Positions 10,941 through 24,300 are shown, numbered from the stretch's first letter. The stretch: DNA of 64,000 nucleotides from Ptiloglossa arizonensis (GCF_051014685.1 NW_027478488.1:372001-436000), one strand, 5' to 3'. Notes: generated by a model from the letters alone, not told the origin. Made by a program: numbers and translations.

Positions 10941-12316
10941 GAAATATTTGTTGTCTTCTTAACCATTTCTTAGCTTCAAACTCCCATATCTCGCGAACGG
11001 ATTGACCAAACCCAAAAATTCCTGTTGCATCTGAAAGTAGAAACTCGCCCGATTACAACGGTATGTGTATTTTTTCCCTAGGCCATTCTGGTTAAGCTTT
11101 TGGGGCAGCAGAAGTGCGAAAAATTTGTTGTCTTCTCAACCATTTCTTAGCTTCAAACTCCCATATCTCGCGAACGGATTGACCGAACCCAAAAATTCCT
11201 GTTGCATCTGAAAGTAGAAACTCGCCCGATTACAACGGTATGTGTATTTTTTCCCTAGGCCATTCTGGTTAAGCGTTTGGAGCAGCAGAAGTGCGAAAAA
11301 TTTGTTGTCTTCTCAACCATTTCTTAGCTTCAAACTCCCATATCTCGCGAACGGATTGACCTAACCCAAAAATTCTTGTTGCATCTGAAAGAAGAAACTC
11401 GCCCGATTACAACGGTATGTGTATTTTTTCCCTAGGCCATTCTGGTTAAGCGTGTGGAGCAGCAGAATAGCGAAAAATTGTTTGCCTTCTGAACCATTTC
11501 TTGGCTTCAAACTCCCATATCTCGCGAACAGATTGACCTAAGCCAAAAATTCCTGTTGGGTTTGAAAGTAGAAACTCGCCAGATTACAACGGTATGTGTA
11601 TTTTTTCCCTAGCCCATTCTGGTTAAGCGTTTGGAGCAGCAGAATTGCGAAATATTTGTTGTCTTCTTAACCATTTCTTAGCTTCAAACTCCCATATCTC
11701 GCGAACGGATTGACCAAACCCAAAAATTCCTGTTGCATCTGAAAGTAGAAACTCGCCCGATTACAACGGTATGTGTATTTTTTCCCTAGGCCATTCTGGT
11801 TAAGCTTTTGGGGCAGCAGAAGTGCGAAAAATTTGTTGTCTTCTCAACCATTTCTTAGCTTCAAACTCCCATATCTCGCGAACGGATTGACCGAACCCAA
11901 AAATTCCTGTTGCATCTGAAAGTAGAAACTCGCCCGATTACAACGGTATGTGTATTTTTTCCCTAGGCCATTCTGGTTAAGCGTTTGGAGCAGCAGAAGT
12001 GCGAAAAATTTGTTGTCTTCTCAACCATTTCTTAGCTTCAAACTCCCATATCTCGCGAACGGATTGACCTAACCCAAAAATTCTTGTTGCATCTGAAAGA
12101 AGAAACTCGCCCGATTACAACGGTATGTGTATTTTTTCCCTAGGCCATTCTGGTTAAGCGTGTGGAGCAGCAGAATAGCGAAAAATTGTTTGCCTTCTGA
12201 ACCATTTCTTGGCTTCAAACTCCCATATCTCGCGAACAGATTGACCTAAGCCAAAAATTCCTGTTGGGTTTGAAAGTAGAAACTCGCCAGATTACAACGG
12301 TATGTGTATTTCTTCC
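10901..12316 (+). repeat. Four-monomer tandem duplication (2 x 708 bp)
   Basis: CTAGCCCATT occurs at 10901 and 11609, exactly 708 bp (4 x 177) apart. The four monomers carry, in order, GAAATATTTGTTG, GCTTTTGGGGCAGCAG with GACCGAACCC, GAAAGAAGAAACTCG, and GCGTGTGG with GAACAGATTGACCTAAGCC. By eye the two copies are almost indistinguishable across the unit. Confidence 0.9.
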
Positions 12317-12950
12317 CTAGGCCATTCTGGTTAAGCGTTTGGAGCAGCAGAATTGCGAAAAATTTTTTGCCTTCTCAACCATTTCTTGGCTTCAAACTCC
12401 CATATCTCGCGAACGGATTGACATAACCCAAAAATTCCTGTTGCATCTGAAAGTAGAAACTCGCTCGATTACAACGGTATGTGTATTTTTTCCCTAGGCC
12501 ATTCTGGTTAAGCGTTTGGAGCAGCAGAAGTGCGAAAAATTTGTTGTCTTCTCAACCATTTCTTAGCTTCAAACTCCCATATCTCGCGAACGGATTGACC
12601 TAACCCAAAAATTCTTGTTGCATCTGAAAGAAGAAACTCGCCCGATTACAACGGTATGTGTATTTTTTCCCTAGGCCATTCTGGTTAAGCGTGTGGAGCA
12701 GCAGAATAGCGAAAAATTGTTTGCCTTCTGAACCATTTCTTGGCTTCAAACTCCCATATCTCGCGAACAGATTGACCTAAGCCAAAAATACCTGTTGGGT
12801 TTGAAAGTAGAAACTCGCCAGATTACAACGGTATGTGTATTTCTTCCCTAGGCCATTCTGGTTAAGCGTTTGGAGCAGCAGAATTGCGAAAAATTTTTTG
12901 CCTTCTCAACCATTTCTTGGCTTCAAACTCCCATATCTCGCGAACGGATT
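11890..12950 (+). repeat. Three-monomer tandem duplication (~2 x 531 bp)
   Basis: The last monomers of the preceding 708 bp unit, plus one monomer with GACATAACCC, are repeated 531 bp (3 x 177) later. TGTGGAGCAGCAGAATAGCG lies at 12161 and 12692. The second copy has the private changes GCTCGATTAC (about 12464) and AAAAATACC (about 12784). A trimer duplication thus overlaps the end of a tetramer duplication. Confidence 0.85.
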
Positions 12951-13801
12951 GACATAACCCAAAAATTCCTGTTGCGTCTGAAAGTAGAAACTCGCCCGAT
13001 TACAACGGTATGTGTATTTTTACCCTAGGCCATTCTGGTTAAGCGTTTGGAGCAGCAGTAGTGCGAAAAATTTGTTGTCTTCTTTACTAGTTCTTACTTC
13101 AAACTCCCATATCTCGCGAACGGATTGACCTAACCCAAAAATTCTTGTTGCATCTGAAACAAGAAACTCGCCCGATTACAACGGTATGTGTATTTTTTCC
13201 ATAGGCCATTCTGGTTAAGCGTTTGGAGCAGCAGAAGTGCGAAAAATTTGTTGTCTTCTCAACCATTTCTTAGCTTCAAACTCCCATATCTCGCGAACGG
13301 ATTGACCAAACCCAGATGTTCCTGCTGCGTCTGAAAGTAGAAACTCGCCCGATTACAACGATATGCGTATTTTTTCCCTAGGCCATTCTGGTTAAGCGTT
13401 AGGAGCAGCAGAAGTGCGAAAAATTTGTTGTCTTGTCAATCATTTCTTAGCTTCAAACTCCCATATCTCGCGAACGGATTGACCTAACCCAAAAATTCCT
13501 GTTGCATCTGAAAGTAGAAACTCGCCCGATTACAACGGTATGTGTATTTTTTCCCTATGCCATTCTGGTTAAGCGTTAGGAGCAGCAGAATTGCGAAAAA
13601 TTTATTGTCTTGTCAACCATTTCTTACCTTGAAAGTCCCATATCTCGCGAACGGATTGACCTTACCCAAAAATTCCTATTGCATCTGAAAGAGAAACTCG
13701 CCCGATTACAGCGGTATGTGTATTTTTTCCCTAGGCCATTCGGGTTAAGCGTGTGGAGCAGCAGAATTGCGAAAAATTTTTTGCCTTCTCAACCATTTCT
13801 T
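12951..13801 (+). repeat. Mosaic monomers with a one-base deletion
   Basis: About five monomers lie here, including one with TTCTTACTTCAAAC (a base shorter than TTCTTAGCTTCAAAC), an m4-like monomer with CCAGATGTTCC at about 13312, and an ACCTTGAAAGTCCC monomer at about 13627. Near 13686 the usual CTGAAAGTAGAAAC reads CTGAAAGAGAAAC. This one-base loss shifts reading frame and creates a chance 84-codon open frame at 13610-13864. Confidence 0.75.
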
Positions 13802-14864
13802 GGCTTCAAACTCCCATATCTCGCGAACGGATTGACCAAACCCAGAAGTTCCTGCTGCGTCTGAAAGTAGAAACTCGCCCGATTACAACGATATGTGTAT
13901 TTTTTCCCTAGGCCATTCTGGTTAAGCGTTAGGAGCAGCAGAAGTGCGAAAAATTTGTTGTCTTCTCAAACATTTCTTAGCTTCAAACTCCCATATCTCG
14001 CGAACGGATTGACCAAACCCAGAAGTTCCTGCTGCGTCTGAAAGTAGAAACTCGCCCGATTACAACGATATGCGTATTTTTTCCCTAGGCCATTCTGGTT
14101 AAGCGTTTGGAGCAGCAGAAGTGCGAAAAATTTGTTGTCTTCTCAACCATTTCTTGGCTTCAAACTCCCATATCTCGCGAACGGATTGACCTAACCCAAA
14201 AATTCCTGTTGCGTCTGAAAGTAGAAACTCGCCCGATTACAGCGGTATGTGTATTTTTTCCCTAGGCCATTCTGATTAAGCGTTAGGAGCAGCAGAAGTG
14301 CGAAAAAGTTGTTGTCTTCATAACCATTTCTTAGATTCAAACTCCCATATCTCGCGAACGGATTGTCCAAACCCAGAAGTTCCTGCTGCGTCTGAATGTA
14401 GAAACTCGCCCGATTACAACGATATGTGTATTTTTTCCCTAGGCCATTCTGGTTAAGCGTTAGGAGCAGCAGAAATGCGAAAAATTTGTTGTCTTCTCAA
14501 TCATTTCTTAGCTTCAAACTCCCATATCTCGCGAACGGATTTACCTAATCCAAAAATTCCTGTTGCTTCTGAAAGTAGAAACTCGCCCGATTACAACGGT
14601 ATGTGTATTTTTTCCCTAGGCCATTCTGGTTAAGCGTTAGGAGCAGCAGAAGTGCGAAAAAGTTGTTGTCTTCATAACCATTTCTTAGCTTCAAACTCCC
14701 ATACCTCGCGAACGGATTGACCAAACCCAGAAGTTCCTGCTGCGTCTGAAAGTAGAAGCTCGCCCAATTACAACGATATGTGTATTTTTTCCCTAGGCCA
14801 TTCTGGTTAAGCGTTAGGAGCAGCAGAAGTGCGAAAAATTTGTTGTCTTGTCAATCATTTCTTA
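13802..14864 (+). repeat. Six-monomer segment shared with 18932-19994
   Basis: The segment matches 18932-19994 at an offset of about 5130 bp (29 x 177 minus 3). Shared private variants are AGATTCAAACTCCC with GGATTGTCC and GTCTGAATGT at 14333 and 19463, followed by m1 and m2 of the four-monomer block. The corresponding segment upstream of 16456 lacks one monomer, so two of the three related copies keep the longer form. Confidence 0.82.
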
Positions 14865-16278
14865 GCTTCAAACTCCCATATCTCGCGAACGGATTGACCT
14901 AACCAAAAAATTCCTGTTGCATCTGAAAGTAGAAACTCGCCCGATTACAGCGGTATGTGTATTTTTTCCCTAGGCCATTCGGGTTAAGCGTGTGGAGCAG
15001 CAGAATTGCGAAAAATTTTTTGCCTTCTCAACCATTTCTTGGCTTCAAACTCCCATATCTCGCGAACGGATTGACCTAACCCAAAAATTCCTGTTGCGTC
15101 TGAAAGTAGAAACTTGCCCGATTACAACGGTATGTGTATTTTTTCATTAGGCCATTCTGGTTAAGCGTTTGGAGCAGCAGTAGTGCGAAAAAGTTGTTGT
15201 CTTCTTTACCATTTCTTAGCTTCAAACTCCCATATCTCGCGAACGGATTGACCTAACCCAAAAATTCTTGTTGCATCTGAAAGAAGAAACTCGCCCGATT
15301 ACAACGGTATGTGTATTTTTTCCCTAGGCCATTCTGGTTAAGCGTTTGGAGCAGCAGAATAGCGAAAAATTGTTTGCCTTCACAACCATTTCTTGGCTTC
15401 AAACTCCCATATCTCGCGAACGGATTGACCTAACCCAAAAATTCCTGTTGGGTCTGAAAGTAGAAACTCGCCCGATTACAACGGTATGTGTATTTTTTCC
15501 CTAGGCCATTCTGGTTAAGCGTGCGGAGCAGCAGAATTGCGAAAAATTTTTTGCCTTCTCAACCATTTCTTGGCTTCAAACTCCCATATCTCGCGAACGG
15601 ATTGACCTAACCCAAAAATTCCTGTTGCGTCTGAAAGTAGAAACTCGCCCGATTACAACGGTATGTGTATTTTTTCCCTAGGCCATTCTGGTTAAGCGTT
15701 TGGAGCAGCAGTAGTGCGAAAAATTTGTTGTCTTCTTTACCAGTTCTTACTTCAAACTCCCATATCTCGCGAACGGATTGACCTAACCCAAAAATTCCTG
15801 TTGCATCTGAAAGTAGAAACTCGCCCGATTCCAACGGTACGTGTATTTTTTCCCTAGGCCACTCTGGTTAAGCGTTAGGAGAAGCAGAAGTGCGAAAAAG
15901 TTGTTGTCTTCTCAACCATTTCTTAGCTTCAAACTCCCATATCTCGCGAACGGATTGACCAAACCCAGAAGTTCCTGCTGCGTCTGAAAGTAGAAACTCT
16001 CCCGACTACAACGATATGTGTATTTTTTCCCTAGGCCATTCTGGTTAAGCGTTAGGAGCAGCAGAAGTGCGAAAAATTTGTTGTCTTCTCAAACATTTCT
16101 TAGTTTCAAACTCCCATATCTCGCGAACGGATTGACCAAACCCAGAAGTTCCTGCTGCGTCTGAAAGTAGAAACTCGCCCGATTACAACGGTATGTGTAT
16201 TTTTTCCCTAGGCCATTCTGATTAAGCGTTAGGAGCAGCAGAAGCGCGAAAAAGTTGTTGTCTTCATAACCATTTCTT
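14864..16278 (+). repeat. Mosaic stretch with MESGEF cassette and a fused monomer
   Basis: An m1-m2 pair is followed here by a different monomer in place of m3. The stretch holds TTTTTTCATTAGG and GAAAGAAGAAACTCG monomers, then the first copy of a cassette seen eight times (15607-15834, described separately). The monomer at 16102 joins the opening of a CCAAACCCAGAAG monomer to the CTGATTAAGCG tail that in other copies belongs to the next monomer. This is consistent with an in-register one-monomer deletion. Confidence 0.75.
15607..15940 (+). repeat. Dispersed dimer cassette, copy 1 of 8
   Basis: A two-monomer cassette is marked by GCAGCAGTAGTGCG, CCAGTTCTTACTTCAAAC (one base short), CGATTCCAACGGTACG and usually CCACTCTGG with GTTAGGAG. 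Equivalent cassettes begin near 24982, 30642, 36835, 38604, 56290, 59825 and 61416. This is the only copy with ATATCTCGCG at the core; the others have ATATTTCGCG. That makes it either the ancestral or an exchanged form. Confidence 0.82.
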
Positions 16279-16455
16279 AGATTCAAACTCCCATATCTCG
16301 CGAACGGATTGTCCAAACCCAGAAATTCCTGCTGCGTCTGAATGTAGAAACTCGCCCGATTACAACGATAAGTGTATTTTTTCCCTAGGCCATTCTCGTT
16401 AAGCGTTAGGAGCAGCAGAAGTGCGAAAAATTTGTTGTCTTCTCAATCATTTCTT

Positions 16456-17162
16456 AGCTTCAAACTCCCATATCTCGCGAACGGATTTACCTAATCCAAA
16501 AATTCCTGTTGCTTCTGAAAGTAGAAACTCGCCCGATTACAACGGTATGTGTATTTTTTCCCTAGGCCATTCTGGTTAAGCGTTAGGAGCAGCAGAAGTG
16601 CGAAAAAGTTGTTGTCTTCATAACCATTTCTTAGCTTCAAACTCCCATACCTCGCGAACGGATTGACCAAACCCAGAAGTTCCTGCTGCGTCTGAAAGTA
16701 GAAACTCGCCCGATTACAACGATATGTGTATTTTTTCCCTAGGCCATTCTGGTTAAGCGTTAGGAGCAGCAGAAGTGCGAAAAATTTGTTGTCTTGTCAA
16801 TCATTTCTTAGCTTCAAACTCCCATATCTCGCGAACGGATTGACCTAACCCAAAAATTCCTGTTGCATCTGAAAGTAGAAACTCGCCCGATTACAACGGT
16901 ATGTTTTTTTTTCCCTAGGCCATTCTGGTTAAGCGTTAGGTGCAGCAGAAGTGCGAAGAATTTGTTGTCTTCTCAACCATTTCTTAGCTTCAAACTCCCA
17001 TATCTCGCGAACGGATTGACCAAACCCAGATGTTCCTGCTGCGTCTGAAAGTAGAAACTCGCCCGATTACAACGATATGCGTATTTTTTCCCTAGGCCAT
17101 TCTGGTTAAGCGATTGGAGCAGCAGAAGTGCGAAAAATTTATTGTCTTGTCAACCATTTCTT
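16456..17162 (+). repeat. Four-monomer block (m1-m4), fourth full copy
   Basis: The block is again m1, m2, m3 (with the T9 run) and m4, starting at 16456. It follows directly on the GGATTGTCC monomer at 16279, as at 14333 and 19463. The one private change seen is GCGAAGAATTTG near 16955. Confidence 0.87.
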
Positions 17163-19285
17163 ACCTTGAAAGTCCCATATCTCGCGAACGGGTTGACCTT
17201 ACCCAAAAATTCCTATTGCATCTGAAAGTAGAAACTCGCCCGATTACAGCGGTATGTGTATTTTTTCCCTAGGCAATTCTGGTTAAGCGTTTGGAGCAGC
17301 AGAATTGCGAAAAATTTTTTGCCTTCTCAACCATTGCTTGGCTTCAAACTCCCATATCTCGCGAACGGATTGACCTAACCCAAAAATTCCTGTTGCATCT
17401 GAAAGTAGAAACTCGCCCGATTACAACGGTATGTGTATTTTTTCCCTAGGCCATTCTGGTTAAGCGTTTGGAGCAGCAGAATTGCGAAATATTTGTTGTC
17501 TTCTTAACCATTTCTTAGCTTTAAACTCCCATATCTCGCGAACGGATTGACCTAACCCAAAAATTCCTATTGCATCTGAAAGTAGAAACTCGCCCGATTA
17601 CAACGGTATGTGTATTTTTTCCCTAGGCCATTCTGGTTAAGCGTTTGGAGCAGCAGAATTGCGAAAAATTTTTTGCTTTCTCAACCATTTCTTGGCTTCA
17701 AACTCCCATATCTCGCGAACGGATTGACCAAACCCAGAAGTTCCTGCTGCGTCTGAAAGTAGAAACTCGCCCGATTACAACGATATGTGTATTTTTTCCC
17801 TAGGCCATTCTGGTTAAGCGTTAGGAGCAGCAGAATTGCGAAATATTTGTTGTCTTCTTAACCATTTCTTAGCTTTAAACTCCCATATCTCGCGAACGGA
17901 TTGACCTAACCCAAAAATTCCTATTGCATCTGAAAGTAGAAACTCGCCCGATTACAACGGTATGTGTATTTTTTCCCTAGGCCATTCTGGTTAAGCGTTT
18001 GGAGCAGCAGAATTGCGAAAAATTTTTTGCTTTCTCAACCATTTCTTAGCTTCAAACTCCCATATCTCGCGAACGGATTGACCTAACCCAAAAATTCCTG
18101 TTGCATCTGAAAGTAGAAACTCGCCCGATTACAACGGTATGTTTTTTTTTCCCTAGGCCATTCTGGTTAAGCGTTAGGTGCAGCAGAAGTGCGAAAAATT
18201 TGTTGTCTTCTCAACCATTTCTTAGCTTCAAACTCCCATATCTCGCGAACGGATTGACCAAACCCAGATGTTCCTGCTGCGTCTGAAAGTAGAAACTCGC
18301 CCGATTACAACGATATGCGTATTTTTTCCCTAGGCCATTCTGGTTAAGCGATTGGAGCAGCAGAAGTGCGAAAAATTTATTGTCTTGTCAACCATTTCTT
18401 ACCTTGAAAGTCCCATATCTCGCGAACGGGTTGACCTTACCCAAAAATTCCTATTGCATCTGAAAGTAGAAACTCGCCCGATTACAGCGGTATGTGTATT
18501 TTTTCCCTAGGCAATTCTGGTTAAGCGTTTGGAGCAGCAGAATTGCGAAAAATTTTTTGCCTTCTCAACCATTGCTTGGCTTCAAACTCCCATATCTCGC
18601 GAACGGATTGACCTAACCCAAAAATTCCTGTTGCATCTGAAAGTAGAAACTCGCCCGATTACAACGGTATGTGTATTTTTTCCCTAGGCCATTCTGGTTA
18701 AGCGTTTGGAGCAGCAGAATTGCGAAATATTTGTTGTCTTCTTAACCATTTCTTAGCTTTAAACTCCCGTATCTCGCGAACGGATTGACCTAACCCAAAA
18801 ATTCCTATTGCATCTGAAAGTAGAAACTCGCCCGATTACAACGGTATGTGTATTTTTTCCCTAGGCCATTCTGGTTAAGCGTTTGGAGCAGCAGAATTGC
18901 GAAAAATTTTTTGCTTTCTCAACCATTTCTTGGCTTCAAACTCCCATATCTCGCGAACGGATTGACCAAACCCAGAAGTTCCTGCTGCGTCTGAAAGTAG
19001 AAACTCGCCCGATTACAACGATATGTGTATTTTTTCCCTAGGCCATTTTGGTTAAGCGTTAGGAGCAGCAGAAGTGCGAAAAATTTGTTGCCTTCTCAAA
19101 CATTTCTTAGTTTCAAACTCCCATATCTCGCGAACGGATTGACCAAACCCAGAAGTTCCTGCTGCGTCTGAAAGTAGAAACTCGCCCGATTACAACGATA
19201 TGCGTATTTTTTCCCTAGGCCATTCTGGTTAAGCGTTTGGAGCAGCAGAAGTGCGAAAAATTTGTTGTCTTCTCAACCATTTCTT
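16810..19285 (+). repeat. Seven-monomer tandem pair (2 x 1238 bp)
   Basis: The m3 monomers at 16810 and 18048 are 1238 bp apart (7 x 177 minus 1). Both copies run m3, m4, ACCTTGAAAGTCCC monomer with GAACGGGTTGACC, GGCTTC, AGCTTTAAACTCCC, and GGCTTC with GATATGTG. The first copy then jumps back into an AGCTTTAAACTCCC monomer at 17871, while the second continues into the 18932-19994 segment. That difference exposes the crossover point near 17830-17870. Confidence 0.87.
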
Positions 19286-19639
19286 GGCTTCAAACTCCCA
19301 TATCTCGCGAACGGATTGACCTAACCCAAAAATTCCTGTTGCGTCTGAAAGTAGAAACTCGCCCGATTACAACGGTATGTGTATTTTTTCCCTAGGCCAT
19401 TCTGATTAAGCGTTAGGAGCAGCAGAAGTGCGAAAAAGTTGTTGTCTTCATAACCATTTCTTAGATTCAAACTCCCATATCTCGCGAACGGATTGTCCAA
19501 ACCCAGAAATTCCTGCTGCGTCTGAATGTTGAAACTCGCCCGATTACAACGATATGTGTATTTTTTCCCTAGGCCATTCTCGTTAAGCGTTAGGAGCAGC
19601 AGAAGTGCGAAAAATTTGTTGTCTTCTCAATCATTTCTT

Positions 19640-21355
19640 AGCTTCAAACTCCCATATCTCGCGAACGGATTTACCTAATCCAAAAATTCCTGTTGCTTCT
19701 GAAAGTAGAAACTCGCCCGATTACAACGGTATGTGTATTTTTTCCCTAGGCCATTCTGGTTAAGCGTTAGGAGCAGCAGAAGTGCGAAAAAGTTGTTGTC
19801 TTCATAACCATTTCTTAGCTTCAAACTCCCATACCTCGCGAACGGATTGACCAAACCCAGAAGTTCCTGCTGCGTCTGAAAGTAGAAACTCGCCCGATTA
19901 CAACGATATGTGTATTTTTTCCCTAGGCCATTCTGGTTAAGCGTTAGGAGCAGCAGAAGTGCGAAAAATTTGTTGTCTTGTCAATCATTTCTTAGCTTCA
20001 AACTCCCATATCTCGCGAACGGATTGACCTAACCCAAAAATTCCTGTTGCATCTGAAAGTAGAAACTCGCCCGATTACAACGGTATGTTTTTTTTTCCCT
20101 AGGCCATTCTGGTTAAGCGTTAGGTGCAGCAGAAGTGCGAAAAATTTGTTGTCTTCTCAACCATTTCTTAGCTTCAAACTCCCATATCTCGCGAACGGAT
20201 TGACCAAACCCAGATGTTCCTGCTGCGTCTGAAAGTAGAAACTCGCCCGATTACAACGATATGCGTATTTTTTCCCTAGGCCATTCTGGTTAAGCGTTAG
20301 GAGCAGCAGAATTGCGAAAAATTTGTTGTCTTGTCAATCATTTCTTAGCTTCAAACTCCCATATCTCGCGAACGGATTGACCTAACCCAAAAATTCCTAT
20401 TGCATCTGAAAGTAGAAACTCGCCCGATTACAACGGTACGTGTATTTTTCCCTTAGGCCATTCTGGTTAAGCGATTGGAGCAGCAGAAGTGCGAAAAATT
20501 TATTGTCTTGTCAACCATTTCTTACCTTGAAAGTCCCATATCTCGCGAACGGATTGACCTTACCCAAAAATTCCTATTGCATCTGAAAGTAGAAACTCGC
20601 CCGATTACAGCGGTATGTGTATTTTTTCCCTAGGCCATTCGGGTTAAGCGTGTGGAGCAGCAGAATTGCGAAAAATTTTTTGCCTTCTCAACCATTTCTT
20701 GGCTTCAAACTCCCATATCTCGCGAACGGATTGACCTAACCCTAAAATTCCTGTTGGGTCTGAAAGTAGAAACTCGCCCGATTACAACGGTATGTGTATT
20801 TCTTCCCTAGGCCATTCTGGTTAAGCGTTTGGAGCAGCAGAATTGCGAAAAATTTTTTGCCTTCTCAACCATTTCTTGGCTTCAAACTCCCATATCTCGC
20901 GAACGGATTGACCAAACCCAGAAGTTCCTGCTGCGTCTGAAAGTAGAAACTCACCCGATTACAACGATATGCGTATTTTTTCCCTAGGCAATTCTGGTTA
21001 AGCGTTTGGAGCAGCAGAATTGCGAAAAATGTTTTGCCTTCTCAACCATTTCTTGGCTTCAAACTCCCATATCTCGCGAACGGATTGACCTAACCCAAAA
21101 ATTCCTATTGCATCTGAAAGTAGAAACTCGCCCGATTACAGCGGTATGTGTATTTTTTCCCTAGGCAATTCTGGTTAAGCGTTTGGAGCAGCAGAATTAC
21201 GAAAAATTTTTTGCCTTCTCAACCATTGCTTGGCTTCAAACTCCCATATCTCGCGAACGGATTGACCTAACCCAAAAATTCCTGTTGCATCTGAAAGTAG
21301 AAACTCGCCCTATTACAACGGTATGTGTATTTTTTCCCTAGGCCATTCTGGTTAA
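19640..21355 (+). repeat. Third copy of the window start (bases 1-1716)
   Basis: About 9.7 monomers match bases 1-1716 at an offset of 19639 bp. Rare shared variants include CCTAAAATTCC at 20741, CAGAATTACGAAAAA at 21193 and GCCCTATTACAACGG at 21308. One visible difference is TTACATCGATATG at 1319 against TTACAACGATATG here. The match breaks at GTTAAGCGTTTGGAGC against GTTAAGCTTTTGGGGC near 21350. Confidence 0.88.
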
Positions 21356-24300
21356 GCTTTTGGGGCAGCAGAAGTGCGAAAAATTTGTTGTCTTCTCAAC
21401 CATTTCTTAGCTTCAAACTCCCATATCTCGCGAACGGATTGACCGAACCCAAAAATTCCTGTTGCATCTGAAAGTAGAAACTCGCCCGATTACAACGGTA
21501 TGTGTATTTTTTCCCTAGGCCATTCTGGTTAAGCGTTTGGAGCAGCAGAATAGCGAAAAATTGTTTGCCTTCTGAACCATTTCTTGGCTTCAAACTCCCA
21601 TATCTCGCGAACAGATTGACCTAGGCCAAAAATTCCTGTTGGGTTTGAAAGTAGAAACTCGCCCGATTACAACGGTATGTGTATTTCTTCCCTAGGCCAT
21701 TCTGGTTAAGCGTTTGGAGCAGCAGAATTGCGAAAAATTTTTTGCCTTCTCAACCATTTCTTGGCTTCAAACTCCCATATCTCGCGAACGGATTGACCTT
21801 ACCCAAAAATTCCTGTTGCATCTGAAAGTAGAAACTCGCCCGATTACAACGGTATGTGTATTTTTTCCCTAGGCCATTCTGGTTGAGCGTGTGGAGCAGC
21901 AGAATTGCGAAAAATTTTTTGCCTTCTCAACCATTTCTTGGCTTCAAACTCCCATATCTCGCGAACGGATTGACATAACCCAAAAATTCCTGTTGCGTCT
22001 GAAAGTAGAAACTCGCCCGATTACAACGGTATGTGTATTTTTTCCCTAGGCCATTCTGGTTAAGCGTTTGGAGCAGCAGTAGTGCGAAAAATTTGTTGTC
22101 TTCTTTACCAGTTCTTACTTCAAACTCCCATATCTCGCGAACGGATTGACCTAACCCAAAAATTCTTGTTGCATCTGAAACAAGAAACTCGCCCGATTAC
22201 AACGGTATGTGTATTTTTTCCATAGGCCATTCTGGTTAAGCGTTTGGAGCAGCAGAATTGCGAAAAATTTTTTGCCTTCTCAACCATTTCTTGGCTTCAA
22301 ACTCCCATATCTCGCGAACGGAATGACCTAACCCAAAAATTCCTGCTGCGTCTGAAAGTGGAAACTAGCCCGATTACAACGCTATGTGTATTTTTTCCCT
22401 AGGCCATTCTGGTTAAGCGTTTGGAGCAGCAGAATTGCGAAATATTTGTTGTCTTCTTAACCATTTCTTAGCTTCAAACTCCCATATCTCGCGAACGGAT
22501 TGACCTAACCCAAAAATTCCTATTGCATCTGAAAGTAGAAACTCGCCCGATTACAACGGTATGTGTATTTTTTCCCTAGGCCATTCTGGTTAAGCGTTTG
22601 GAGCAGCAGAATTGCGAAAAATTTTTCGCTTTCTCAACCATTTCTTGGCTTCAAACTCCCATATCTCGCGAACGGATTGACCAAACCCAAAAATTCCTGT
22701 TGCATCTGAAAGTAGAAACTCGCCCGATTACAACGGTATGTGTATTTTTTCCCTAGGCCATTCTGGTTAAGCTTTTGGAGCAGCAGAAGTGCGAAAAATT
22801 TGTTGTCTTCTCAACCATTTCTTAGCTTCAAACTCCCATATCTCGCGAACGGATTGACCTAACCCAAAAATTCCTGTTGCATCTGAAAGTGGAAACTCGC
22901 CCGATTACAACGGTATGTGTATTTTTTCCCTAGGCCATTCTGGTTAAGCGTTTGGAGCAGCAGAACTGCGAAAAATTTGTTGTCTTCTCAACCATTTCTT
23001 AGCTTCAAACTTCCATATCTCGCGAACGGATTGACCTCACCCAAAAATTCCTGTTGCGTCTTAAAGTAGAAACTCGCCCGATTACAACGGTATGTGTATT
23101 TTTTCCCTAGGCCATTCTGATTAAGCGTTTGGAGCAGCAGAAGTGCGAAAAATTTTTTGTCTTCATAACCATTTCTTAGCTTCAAACTCCCATATCTCGC
23201 GAACGGATTGACCTAACCCAAAAATTCCTATTGCATCTGAAAGTAGAAACTCGCCCGATTACAACGGTACTTGTATTTTTCCCTTAGGCCATTCTGGTTA
23301 AGCGATTGGAGCAGCAGAAGTGCGAAAAATTTATTGTCTTGTCAACCATTTCTTGGCTTCAAACTCCCATATCTCGCGAACGGATTGACATAACCGAAAA
23401 ATTCCTGTTGCGTCTGAAAGTAGAAACTCGCCCGATTACAACGGTATGTGTATTTTTTCCCTAGGCCATTCTGGTTAAGCGTTTGGAGCAGCAGTAGTGC
23501 GAAAAATTTGTTGTCTTCTTTACCAGTTCTTACTTCAAACTCCCATATCTCGCGAACGGATTGACCTAACCCAAAAATTCTTGTTGCATCTGAAACAAGA
23601 AACTCGCCCGATTACAACGGTATGTGTATTTTTTCCATAGGCCATTCTGGTTAAGCGTTTGGAGCAGCAGAATTGCGAAAAATTTTTTGCCTTCTCAACC
23701 ATTTCTTGGCTTCAAACTCCCATATCTCGCGAACGGAATGACCTAACCCAAAAATTCCTGCTGCGTCTGAAAGTAGGAACTCGCCCGATTACAACGGTAT
23801 GTGTATTTTTTCCCTAGGCCATTCTGGTTAAGCGTTTGGAGCAGCAGAATTGCGAAATATTTGTTGTCTTCTTAACCATTTCTTAGCTTCAAACTCCCAT
23901 ATCTCGCGAACGGATTGACCTAACCCAAAAATTCCTATTGCATCTGTAAGTAGAAACTCGCCCGATTACAACGGTATGTGTATTTTTTCCCTAGGCCATT
24001 CTGGTTAAGCGTTTGGAGCAGCAGAATTGCGAAAAATTTTTCGCTCTCTCAACCATTTCTTGGCTTCAAACTCCCATATCTCGCGAACGGATTGACCAAA
24101 CCCAAAAATTCCTGTTGCATCTGAAAGTAGAAACTCGCCCGATTACAACGGTATGTGTATTTTTTCCCTAGGCCATTCTGGTTAAGCTTTTGGAGCAGCA
24201 GAAGTGCGAAAAATTTGTTGTCTTCTCAACCATTTCTTAGCTTCAAACTCCCATATCTCGCGAACGGATTGACCTAACCCAAAAATTCCTGTTGCATCTG

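Noticed and set aside
13610..13864. 84-codon plus-strand open frame
   Set aside because: It is produced by a one-base deletion in a satellite monomer near 13686 that joins two frames. Nothing beyond satellite sequence is present.
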